64,000 nt of DNA, taken from NCBI RefSeq assembly GCF_037975245.1, contig NC_092562.1, forward strand, positions 27,106,054 through 27,170,053, in the 5' to 3' direction. This DNA is from Apostichopus japonicus (lineage: Eukaryota > Echinodermata > Holothuroidea > Aspidochirotida > Stichopodidae). Below are positions 36,701 through 49,800 of this stretch, in pieces. The notes beneath the pieces were generated by a model. It made no database searches. It was not told the origin of the DNA and saw only the letters and a program-made list of their open reading frames with translations. Numbering within the stretch: position 1 is the stretch's first letter; each line of letters opens with the position of its first letter. The translations under genes were made by a program, and so were the position numbers.

Positions 36701-37846
36701 GTTGGATTTAGAGCAAATTGTTTTTATGCCATAATATGTATTGGTTTACTAGTTTCTTTGGGACCCTGACATGTTTCTTTTTTTTCCCCAATAACTCCAA
36801 CACAGGTGGAAAAGATCTTAGGAAATTTGATTGCCTCATGTTATAATACAAAATATTTGTTTTAATGTAACGAGAGGATTGTATAAGTTAAAAATGAGAG
36901 CATACATCTGTTTCGTTTGCAAGAATTTCATTGTATTCTTTCTTTTCAATGACAGTTAACATGTTATCTCTCAATAGAACCAGTTAAGATGACTTTCCTT
37001 GGAGTAAAGCCGTTTGAGCCTGAAAATATTGAAACACACTTTCAGTGTCACATAAGCGAATCCGATAACATTGCAGCGAATGCCCATGTAGAGTCTTTCA
37101 GGACTGTTCGGACAAGGAATAATGATGATGAAAATGTAGATCCACCAGCTCCAGTCTGGAATAATGGTATTTATAAACATTGGAGGGTAACATTGGACAA
37201 TGGTGGAAATAATGATGCCTTTGGGGTGCTTGGATGTGAAGCTGCATTAAATGAAAAGATCACTACACCAATCTCAGGGATATTTATGAGATCAGATGGT
37301 GAGTTAGTCACAGCTGTAGTTATAGGGCCGTTCATACAATATATCATTAGATAATGATACAACGTTATTACATGTGGTATGATAATGATATGTGGACGTT
37401 TTACTGCAGCGTGTTTAGAATAGATTACATAAAGTGGGCTTAACACATCACAAGTTTCCTGTTATATGCATATATTGCATATTTTCTAATGTATTCTTGA
37501 CAAGAACATTTTTTGGGAACAATATTCAAGCAGGGTGGCAAAAGTGGTTGAAGTGATTATATAAAATATTATATTTAGCATAGTGTAATAAAGGGTAAGC
37601 ATAATGTGGATGAAGATAATGACCGTGTAAATGTCAACTTCTAAAAATCCAGCAAATTTTGTATCATACCATTAAAAAATCTTCTAGAGTTTTACTGGAT
37701 ATTGGTACTGTAGTATTAAGTAATTTGAAGCATTTATGTTGACATGCTATATAAGAAGTGCTGACAAATATTATCCTTACAATAATTTGGTAAAGAGCTT
37801 GTTAACTGTTCGATGTAGTAATAATACCATATAGATTTTACACAAG

Positions 37847-37885
<39 letters not shown>

Positions 37886-40800
37886 TATTACAACGTCCTT
37901 GATTTCAGCTGATATTGTACCGAGTGATGAGTTGGTCTCATTAACTGTCAACACTGGTGATGCATGTGTGAGCATTGGTATGATGAGCACCGGATCGAAG
38001 AATGTTGCAGACTTCAGATGGTTGAAGGATAATTGTCACCGAGACGACGCTCAATGAAGCTGAACAAGGTTGTTGTATGTTTTAGCCCATTTATTCACAC
38101 GCGTGGTTTGAACAAGACCACGGTGAAAACTAGAAAGTAAAGATATCAATACATCAATATACAAACATTGGTGAAACAAACACATTAATTGAACAATTCA
38201 ATAATAACATAATAATAACATAATAATGCATTATATTTCTTCTTATAAAACAATGCACAAAAAAGGAAGAAGTATAACAAATAACATTTGGTAACATGAA
38301 ACAAGACATAAGGAAAGATTGGCGACAATTACATTCTTTATAATTAACTTACAATCGTTACCGGGCAAAACCAACAGCACGACAAACTGCGGTGTACAGG
38401 GGTTTACAGGGATTAACGGCGGCTTTCTGGGGTTAACGGCGGCTTTCTGGGGTTAACGGCGGCTTTCTGGAGAATGTACAGAACACCAACAAAGTAATAA
38501 CCTCTGGCGATACATCTACTCCAGATACTCTTACAAATAAGCAAACAACAAATACACAGTAAAAGGCAATAATAATAAATAACAGGCACGAGCATGCAGC
38601 AACATCACATTAAAGGCAAATATCTATAATGCGATATTAAAAGAGATATACAATTACAATATCAAGCCCCTTAATACTTATATAAAACAATTAGAATACT
38701 TACATACTAAGGAACAGTGCTACAGGAACACATGCGACGCCTCTCTGAGCCAGGAGAGGAATGAAGCATGTGCACTTCAAAATACGCAAGTATACATCGA
38801 TTACGTAATTGCGCATCGATTACATAAGTATGCAAATCGAGGTGGATAAGAAAGGCAACTAGTAAATGGGCAGTATTGACCTCTGCCCGACCTCGACCAA
38901 GCGGAAATTTCCATTTGGTCACGCTAAGCAAATAGCACACATCGGCAACGATGACACTCCCCCCACTGGAATACGTCATATTCAAGTATAACAACCTACA
39001 ATACCTAAACCACCCCATCGATGTACATTAAATTCCAAAACAGCTTTAGCAATCAAAATTGTGACGTAAAGCTTCTTTACCAAATAAACAACCATAAAGC
39101 CTGACACACCTGACAGCTCAATCAGGAAGATAAAACACATCAACTATATTTACATGAAATTTCAACGATAATGCTTGCAAACACTTAAGAAGAAGTGCCG
39201 ATTGAAGTAAAACAATCCTCTTGACCAACGGCCTTCCCTTAGTAACCCAAAAATCCTTCCTTACAATACTTAGCACCCACTCAATGCCAACATGGGCGAT
39301 ACTGTGTGCGTCCTTAACAATAGACTCAGCAATAGGATGTTTACCAGATATTATACACGGGTGTTTGCTGTCAAACTCTTTCAAACGGCCGCCTACCCTG
39401 AGAAGCCCTTTACCATCTAGAAACGGAGTTAACGTTTTAAGGGAACTAGATGCTCTGACAGCCTTACCCTGACTTAACCTTTCTAACTCAGAACAGAAAC
39501 TAGAAGACTGACTCTTACGGAGGAGGATATCTCCTGCACGACGAACTTCTTGGACAGATAATCTGCCCAAAGGTTTCTGCCCCTTAAAAAAAATCGCACA
39601 AGACGCAAGAGCCACGCTAAACCTCTCTTCATTTTAAACCATGAAGAATAATGATTCATGATCCTATATAATGGCTCATCTGAATCTCCAACATCACTTA
39701 ACCCAGGAGGGGACACATGACCAGCAACAGTCGTATAACCCACAGTGACGTCCGTCTCTTTGACTTCAGGATCGTCATCCGTTAAGACGAGCGAATTAAG
39801 TTTAGCAGTTTGCCAATCGTTCTTGTACCGACCCAATTTGTCAGGACCGTTAAACCATTTACTACTATTAAACTTTGAGAAGGAACAATTTCTAGTAACT
39901 AGATCAGCTGGGTTAGCTTTAGTTTCAATATGGAACCACTGTTGCGGGTCACTGAACTCCCTGATAAGACTAACCCTATTGCCAACGAAAACATGGAATC
40001 TTCTGCTATCATTGTGAATATACTTCAAGACAATTTCCGAGTCTGTCCAAAAATACGACTTAGCAAATTCAAGAGCTAACTCCCTTCTCAACAGAGAATC
40101 AACCTTTACGGCTAATACAGCAGCTTGCAGCTCCAAACGAGGTATAGTACGTAGCTTTAAAGGAGCAACTTTACTCTTACTCATGACTAACTGTACATGA
40201 ATTTCCCCTTTCCTATTTACACAGCGTACATAACAGCAACAGCCATAACCTTTAGAGCTAGCATCTGAAAAATGGTGAAGTTCGATGAATGCATCATCAA
40301 AGGAACAAGGCTTTATACAACGAGGTACCCTCAAACGACTAACAGAAGACAACGACTGGGCCCAGGTGTCCCAAGCCCTTACAATATCAGGGGGTATCTC
40401 CTCATCCCACGACAACCCACGGGCTGTAGCTTCCTGGAAAAGGAGCTTGCCTGAAAGGACTACAGGACTTATCAAGCCTAGCGGATCGAAAATTGACGAA
40501 ACTATACTAAGCATTCTCCACCTGGTTAACAAGCCACCAAAATCTTTCTCCAGTGCGAAGAAGAACTCATCGCGCGAAACCATCCACTTTATACCTAAAG
40601 CCCTGCTTTCACTACTAGTACCAAAATCTAGAACTTCCTTAGCCCTACATTCCACGGACACTTCAGCTAGCAATCTGAAATTATTGACTACAAACTTAGT
40701 TAACTTAAACCCTCCACTTTTCAGGGCCTTGGGGGTTTCCCTAATAATGATCTCAGCATCTGATTTACTCGACACAGAACTAAGACAATCATCTACATAA

Positions 40801-43800
40801 AACGATCTTTCAACCGCATACTTAACAAGCGGAATCACACTCGGCAGATCAGTAATTGTACGCCTGAGAGCATAGGCGGAGCTAGCCGCACACCACACCC
40901 CTCCAAACAAATGTGACGTCATACGAAGGTATCTTAATTTACCATTAATGTACCATAGGAATCGTAGGGCATCTCTATCCCTAGCTGGGATCCTAACTTG
41001 ATTATACATAGCTTCAATGTCTGCTTGAACTGCTATACTATGTTGCCGAAATCTCAACAAGACCGGCAGAAGCTTATTAATCATGTCGGGACCCTGCATA
41101 CAACGATCATTCAAAGACTTGCCTTTGAAGTTACTAGCGCAATCGAAAACTACCCTAAGTTTGCCTGGTTTCTTCTCTGACACTACAGCATGATGGGGTA
41201 AATACCATATCCTGTCTACCATGAACAACTCTGAATCTGGTACTGCCTCTGCATAACAGTTATCTACAAGTTTCACAATCTCAGCGTCATACCTATCATA
41301 AGAGCCGTTCCTAACAAGTTTCTTGTACAACGAGTCTAACCTAGTTTTGGCAACAACAAAATTATTTGGGAGGGTCTCCGACTGCCCTCCAAGGAATAGG
41401 AAGTTCATGGTGACCATCCACTTTCCTGTGCTCTTTGTCCCACAAAGATATCACCAACTTGTCCTCGTATGACCAAGACGGGAGATCCAACCCCGCATTC
41501 TCTATTTCCCACAAACGAGAAACATCAGTCTGAATAGTCGAAGTAGATATAAAATTTGAAATTATCTTACGACTCGGGAGGCTAATGGGAGATTGTCCAT
41601 TAAGACTCCAACCAAACATGTAACGTACCGCAAAGAGCTCCCCTGGAGCACCCCGCCTAACCTCCAACGGCACAAGTGCTTCAGAATTATCTTGACCTAC
41701 GAGAATGTCAACTGTAATATCAGTACTTTGATAAGCAGGTAGGGGACCGATACCACTAAGATGGGAATAACATTCCAGATCGACCATAGAATTCTTAACT
41801 GGTATTTCGTCAACTACGTAAACGGCAGATAATTTTAAGATTTCACCCGATTTAGAAGACAAAGACAGTTCTACCATTTCGGATTGCTGAATACCTGACG
41901 AGTTCAACGTTCTAAGCTCAAATTGATAAGAGTTACCAGTGATTCCTAATTGGTTGACCAATGCACGGGAACAAAATGAATTACTGGATGCACTCTCTAA
42001 CAATACAAATGCGTCACACAAACTGTTCACGGTGGCCTGAACTAAAGGCATATGTGTACTTTTGCTACGAGAGAAGCTAGCATTAGAAACCTCAATATCA
42101 GGTGAAGAATTTACAGTATTATCATCACAATGAATGTACATGGTATGTTTCCTACCACAACCTCGCACACTACAAACAGAGCGCTTGCCACAATCACTAG
42201 TGTTATGAGAGGCGCGAAGGCAGTTATGACACAACTTATGCTTAATTACAACAGTCAATCTCTCTCTGGGGCGCAATTGTTTAAACTTATCACAATGCCA
42301 CAGACGGTGTGATTGTTCACATAGTACACAAGGAGGTTCAGCCCTAGCGTACATTCCAGGTTTTGCTGCCTGGGCACCTTCACCAGTACACGTATTGGAC
42401 TTAGACAAAGAGATAGAATAGCTGCTAGAAGTACTTCTTTGTTCACGTTTACACTTATCTGAACGCTTGAGATACACGTCGCCATAAACTGGGTCATTTA
42501 CCTCACTGGCGATTTCACCTGCGAATTCAATGAATTCTTTAAACCCTGGATAACAACCATCGGCCCGTTTGGCCTTCAATGCAAATTTTTTCCATCTCAA
42601 CTGCACATAGTTAGGAAACCTGGCAACTATTTCGATTAAGACTGCTTGAGAATCAACCTCCTTCAAAGTTTTTAACTCTGAAAGTACAAGGAATGCATTT
42701 TGCATATCATCAGCTAACTGTTGTATGTCTTGCGGCAGTCTAACTTGTTTACCAAATCTTAACTCGCGTATTAAACGCTCAGTGACTAGGTGCGAGTTTC
42801 CAAACCGGTTTTCTAATATGGAAATGGCTTTAGCATAACCGCTACTACCTCCAACTAACTGGCAACTCCTAATGGCCTCTTTAGCAGAGCCCGACGTATA
42901 CTGCATTAACCTAGACAACTTTAAATCGTTGTCGTCACATACCCTATCAACATTGGCCTCGAAAGCCCTGATGAATTGATGATAATGTAATGGGTTACCA
43001 TGAAATATTTGCAGCTCTACCTTAGGTAAATTCAATAAATGTAGAAATTCTTTACGAGATAAATCTGCATTTGGATTATCCTTAAGGGATTGATCCTCAC
43101 GTTTTACTTCAGCAGAATTCAATGCATCTTTAACTAGATTTAAAGCGGAAATGTAATCTTTCTGCTTGTCACAGAAATAGTCGTCGCTCTCGTCAATATC
43201 CTTCTCATCAGTAAGCGTCTCGTGGTACTTGTCGTGAGCCAACGTAAACACTTGGAAAAGATCTTTCAATAAAATTACATGACTGTTAATGTCCACGTTA
43301 CCTTCCGCGATATACTGCCTGACACGATTAATCTGCGTCGTAACAGCCCTCTTAGCAGAAGTCCTGGGAGTCTTCAGGTCTTCCATGAGTCAGCAGGCTG
43401 ACGACGAGTACATTGGTGCTACGGGAATCAGGCACGTGGTACACTATTTCTGTCACTGGAATACGATGGTGAGCTTTTATACGACAGGAATTGGTAGGCT
43501 TATAGACGACAGGAATAGGTGAATAAGAAGCGACGGCCAGATACCGGACGGCGGAGGATATGCAGGACTTCCGGTTGTCGATACCCAACGATTTTTTCAC
43601 TGTCACCGAGACGACGCTCAATGAAGCTGAACAAGGTTGTTGTATGTTTTAGCCCATTTATTCACACGCGTGGTTTGAACAAGACCACGGTGAAAACTAG
43701 AAAGTAAAGATATCAATACATCAATATACAAACATTGGTGAAACAAACACATTAATTGAACAATTCATTAATAACATAATAATAACATAATAATGCATTA

Positions 43801-46800
43801 TATTTCTTCTTATAAAACAATGCACAAAAAAGGAAGAAGTATAACAAATAACATTTGGTAACATGAAACAAGACATAAGGAAAGATTGGCGACAATTACA
43901 TTCTTTATAATTAACTTACAATCGTTACCGGGCAAAACCAACAGCACGACAAACTGCGGTGTACAGGGGTTTACAGGGATTAACGGCGGCTTTCTGGGGT
44001 TAACGGCGGCTTTCTGGGGTTAACGGCGGCTTTCTGGAGAATGTACAGAACACCAACAAAGTAATAACCTCTGGCGATACATCTACTCCAGATACTCTTA
44101 CAAATAAGCAAACAACAAATACACAGTAAAAGGCAATAATAATAAATAACAGGCACGAGCATGCAGCAACATCACATTAAAGGCAAATATCTATAATGCG
44201 ATATTAAAAGAGATATACAATTACAATATCAAGCCCCTTAATACTTATATAAAACAATTAGAATACTTACATACTAAGGAACAGTGCTACAGGAACACAT
44301 GCGACGCCTCTCTGAGCCAGGAGAGGAATGAAGCATGTGCACTTCAAAATACGCAAGTATACATCGATTACGTAATTGCGCATCGATTACATAAGTATGC
44401 AAATCGAGGTGGATAAGAAAGGCAACTAGTAAATGGGCAGTATTGACCTCTGCCCGACCTCGACCAAGCGGAAATTTCCATTTGGTCACGCTAAGCAAAT
44501 AGCACACATCGGCAACGATGACAATAATGTAAAGAACAGTGCTAGTAATGGAGATGAAAGATGGCCCATCAGTGGACAAGTTGAGGTAGATGACGCTGGT
44601 GTCTATGAGTGTCACATCAACGGTGAGAGGAGTGATGCGAAACAAGGTCTGGAACTGTTGATAGTAAGAGGTTTGTAATGTTGTATTCCAGATATGAACT
44701 GATTAATAGCTACTTAATAAACATATGTTCGTTTCAAAGACATTTATAATCATATTTTGTATTAAAGCCAAACACGATTGTGGTTCATGACACAATAGCA
44801 ATCTCTTGTCGATGAAGTATGATAGTCTATCCGGTAATTTGAATATCCCAACTCATTGTCTTGTGCCTTGATTTATGATAGTTTCAAGTGTGAATTATTT
44901 GTACCAGATGAATCCTTCCTTTCCCCATTATGCAAATCACAGGTGGTGATGCTAGCAACAAACAACAAGTTCTTTAAAGCTATAGTAGCCTTGTATAACA
45001 TTGCATGTTATATATTGCTGTATCCTTCATATGTGGTAGATTTGGAATGTTTACATAAACTGTTTGTCCTTACTTCATCACTAGTGTAAGGAAGCACATA
45101 ATGGACATGCACATTGACACCTTATTACACACACTGCCAAATTTTAAAAATTTGAAATGGACAGTTTTACACACTTGCTACTATCTTGCCAAAAGGTTAA
45201 AACCAAACAAAATGTGTTTTACGATCATGTACTAAATTACAATAGAGTTACAATTCTGCAAAGTGTCATTTTTAATGTTTATGTGCAAAACTTTAACAAT
45301 CTGGTAATTACTATTTTGAAAAGATTTTCTAAGTGAATAAGACGACAATTATCTGAAAATTGCAGTTTTGCGGAGATGCGTTAATTGTGTAAGATTGTAC
45401 AAGTATGTAAATTACCGTTTGGTACACTTGCCAACATCTTGAAACCATCCACAAATCCGAAACTTGTTGCAGACTTACTACTTCTTGTCAAAATGTCCAC
45501 CAAATGTATTTTGCCATTCACAGATTTTTTTCACTTCAATTGCCATGATGACATTGACTACCTTTGCCGTGGCCAGATGTATCTATTAAATGTCACCATA
45601 TTAGAATAACATTGTACTTCCACATTATTTGGATGTGGTTGTTACTTCCAAGTACAGAAACTGCCAGCACTTTCGTTAAACTATGAACTTGAGTCATCAG
45701 ATTACACTCTATTGGACAATAATACTATTTAAATGGATTACCTTAAACTGGTATTTAATTTAAAACAAAAAGATCTACATATATCTATAGATTTTTGCTT
45801 TAATGCAAAGTTTTGTATTCGAGTACTTAATCGAAATAATTATGAATTCCTATTATTTGAGATGGATTACTGTACCTCCGAATTGAGTTATGTTTTAAGC
45901 AACATCCTTCACCAAAGGAAAATTGGTTAGAGTCGCGACAGATGTGACAGGTTAATGCTGCATTTACAGAAATTACTTTTATATAGACTAATTGGTATTA
46001 GTTTAATTTCTTAATTAATATTAGACAGATCTTCTTTCATCTATATTTTTTCTAGAAAAATTTGCTTTTCTCAAATTAGTTGTTTCTTGTTAAATAAGCA
46101 TCGCAAGTTAACAAGTAGCAATTGTGTCAATATTATAAATTTCAAAACAAGTGTGAGAGCAAGGACGGCATGCTTGAGGAATGGGTACACTAACAGAGGA
46201 TATGATTAATATGTGAAGCCGCAACCGTTATCAAAAAAGCAATTAGCGCCGGTTTTTGGATTGTGCTCTTCCAAATGCCTACTTTCAGTGGCGGAGATTT
46301 CTTGTCAGAAGTAGGGGGGGGGGGGGGGTTGCAGGCCATTGATGAAATAAAAAGTCATAACTGCTGGCTCACTATCTAAGTGGAGCGCCACCATAAGTTG
46401 GCGCAAAGTGCACAAGAATTTTTTGGCAAATATTGCCTCCCAGATTGCAGTAAATGGCACTGCCCAGGCCTTGAAAAGCTGCATTTAACCAGGGGCGTAT
46501 GCAGGATTTTCTAACCCGGGGGCGCGTATTACTATCTAAGCGGAGCGCCACCATTGGTTGGCTCGCAGCGTACAAGCAAATTTCTGGTTTTGGTACCCCC
46601 AGATCACTGGAAACTGACCAACCATATGTACACTTTTGCCTGAGAACCAAGTTTATTCCAAATACTTTTTTTCTCATCAATAACCTTTTTGAAGATTGTC
46701 ACCAGTCACACATCATGTTCGACTTCATCACATATCCTGTGGGTCATTGCTTTTGTAGGTGATTCTTCATCGCGGCCCACAATATCCGTCAGCCCCACTG

Positions 46801-49800
46801 TTCAGAATTTGAAAATTAACAATTCTCGTGCATAAATTCACTTCAAAACATACCCATAATGTTGCACAAAATATCATCTATGGACAACCGATATAGAAAA
46901 ACCTCCTTCAAACCCTAACAGACGGGTCAAAATTGCACGAGTATGATGAAGAATGTTGGTTAGGGAATTTTCGAAAATTCAGACGGCTACTAAAAAATTT
47001 CGTTGAAGGAAATAGAAATATACCAGATATTTCCGAAACCGAACACTACACACATCGACAGTTTTGAGCATGGGCGCAGATCAGTCTTGGATAATGATGG
47101 GGACGCGTGTCTGTTCTATGACACTATCTAAGCGGAGCGCGACCATGGGTTCACGCGTAGCGTACGATTTTTTTGGCCAAATATACCTCCCAGATCGCCG
47201 GAAATAACACTTCCCAGACCTAATAATGCTCCTAAACCTCCTTAAGTTTTAGATCTCATGGCTTAGAAATTTAGTTTGGAGAAATACATGGGCGTCTGCA
47301 GAAAGAAAATCAGGGGACAAATAATCCAAGTAGACTTTTGTATAAACGATGGGTCTGGGGTCCTCTCCCAGAAAACAAATATAGGCTGCCGCAAATGCAA
47401 TTTCCGTCCTATATTTAACAACTGTGGATAAAATACAATAAAATGAGAACTTTTGCATGTCATTTGCACAATGCTGGATCAAACTGCGCCAAAGTTCAAT
47501 ACAGGGGAACTTGAAATGCAGCTATTGGTCAAGACAAATTGGTGGGGACACGGTATATCATGTCCCCACTACTGAAAAAGTTGGTGGGGACGCGTCCCGC
47601 TGTCCTCACCAGGATCTGCGCCCATGGTTTGGAGGCTGTTTATCGTTGAACGCCATTTTCATGCTCACTGATATGATGTGATATCTGCTGTTTGCTTTAC
47701 AAATTCGAATAATTTTGTCACTGTTCCTCTTTCTCTTCCCGTTTTCTTGCCGTATTTTCTACTCCATCCTTTTCTCCTTTTCTCTCTTTCTTCTTTTTCT
47801 TTTCCATCCTTCACCTCGTTGAAGTTGGCAAGTGTATACAGTTCCAAAGCTATTCAACGGCAACAAAACGTTATTTTGTGTATGTCTGTTGTGGGGTGAA
47901 GTTAGCGCTATGAGCTACAAGTTCCAATGCGCAAGGTGGGGGAAAGGGGCTAGAAATAATGTGTGGGCGAATTCTAACTCGGTTTTCGGTCGTTAATTGT
48001 TGATGTAGCCTACCAGGTAAAAGGTTGAACCATTTCAAATTTAATAATTTGATTTATTATGCCATTTGGAGCACATAACATAGGCTATAACAGAACATTA
48101 CTGGCAAAAACTAGGGGGGTTGATTGTGTGGGCCAACCCCCCTCTTCAAAAAGTGGGGGGTTTACCCCCCCCCCCCCAACCCTCCCTGTTTCTCCGCCAC
48201 TGCCTACTTTTGTCACTGTGGTATTTGAGAGATCACGCTTGGATAGGTCGTCTGAATACATGAGAAGTTGCTGCAATAATGAATATGAAAATAGACCATG
48301 GCTGGTACATTGTAATCCAAAATTCGAAATGCAATTCTATAAAGTTCTTGCTTAAGTGTTTCACTAATAAATGTTGGATTTCATGAGGAACAATACACAT
48401 TCAGCATAGTGACGGTGCAGCACATGTATATTTTACTATATAGTAAGATAACTAACTATCATGTCAGCTGCATAATCATAACTTACATCTTTGCATGATC
48501 TTTCGTAATATCAGCTTGTCCAGCTTATCGATGGGGCCCAGATCATTGTGATGGTATATGTGATAACTGCTATAACGGAGGCATTTGTGATGAGAACAGT
48601 GGAAAATGCATTTGTGCGCCTGGATTCAAAGGAAGAAATTGTGAAGAAGGTAACAGTTTTCTGCATGTTTCACTATATATCAACATATATTCATTACAGA
48701 GAAGGATTCTAAATAAAGTGAATTTCAAAATCATAAATGTATATAACATTTGTTCAATTTCACTGGTAATCCACTTCACTTTTGATTTTTTTTTTTAAAT
48801 GACGTCACTTGAGGGAATCGAGCAATGGGCCAAGTCTACTGTTTCAAAAGCATTTAGACCTTAAATCTTGCACTTAAAGGCCTTATATAACTGTCATGTT
48901 TCCTTGTTTAGGTATATGAGTTCTTTTAAGCAATCAAGTAGAACACAGTCGACGTAGAGTATTAACAAATAACATGTTATAATTTATTGCGTTACATCAT
49001 GCTGTACAGGACAGATATGTAGGACGACATGTCCAAGGTTACTTGATGACAGATGGAGAGACAGGGTGAACAAGGACGAGTAGACGGCATTCTTTAACTT
49101 ATATACCAATATGCAAACACACAGCTCATTAGCACACAGGTGCAGATTATATAATGTAGTGCATCATTTGCACACGTACATGTGAATGCATATTCAATAA
49201 CATTACAATAACATCTGTTCAAGTTCACTTGTAATCCACTCCACTATTGATTTTTTTTAAATGACGTCACTAAAGGGAATCAAGCAATGGCTCAAGTCTA
49301 CTGTTTCAAAAGCTTTTAGACCTTAAATCTTGCACTTAAAGGCCTTATGCCGATCGTGCCTTTTCTGTCGCTGCGCTTTCTCTTTCGAACGAACTTCCAT
49401 TTCACGTTCCTGACTCTACCTCCCTCTCTGTTTCAACTTAAAACATTTTTGTTTGATTCCTAGTTTCTTTTTACCCTTGGTTTCCCTAGTTTCTTTCTAC
49501 TTGTAAAGCGCTTTGAAATGCTGTATTAAGCGCAATATAAATATGATTTGTTGTTATTAAAGGTATGCTGTTGGTAATTTCAAAACGTTTGCTACCATAT
49601 CTGCAGATTAGAAGGGGGTTCTGATATGGTGATGTGTTAGGCTTGATATGTTCAGAAATTCGAAAACCCAAGTGTATGCCCTTGACAAATTTAATTGTGT
49701 GATTTGAGCGGACTCACTTAAAACTTCTAATTAAGACAGTTATAGCCTTGTTAGCCATTGCATGCTGTTTGTGTTTTGTCTTCAATCCAGATTATATACT

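Larger units (their letters stand above)
38034..44523 (-). mobile_element. BEL/Pao LTR retrotransposon, recent, defective
   Basis: 6490 bp on the minus strand with two 923-bp LTRs (38034-38956 and 43601-44523), both TGTCA...TGACA, flanked by the 5-bp duplication ATAAT. A G-rich polypurine tract lies next to the 3' LTR at 38957-38966. Coding order gag-protease, RT, RNase H, then a truncated integrase N-terminus identifies BEL/Pao. The integrase catalytic core is absent. It is inserted inside the second Ig exon of gene 2, antisense to it. Confidence 0.97.
46286..48202. mobile_element. hAT-like non-autonomous element D (1917 bp) with nested elements
   Basis: Termini CAGTGGCGGAGATTTC and TTTCTCCGCCACTG, perfect 8-bp duplication CCTACTTT at 46278-46285 and 48203-48210. 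Its interior is largely a reversed copy of the outer family (from 46490), which itself contains element E. No transposase frame. Confidence 0.9.

Noticed and set aside
39221..40800. + strand ORFs opposite the BEL polyprotein
   Set aside because: Shadows of the coding strand; no independent motif.
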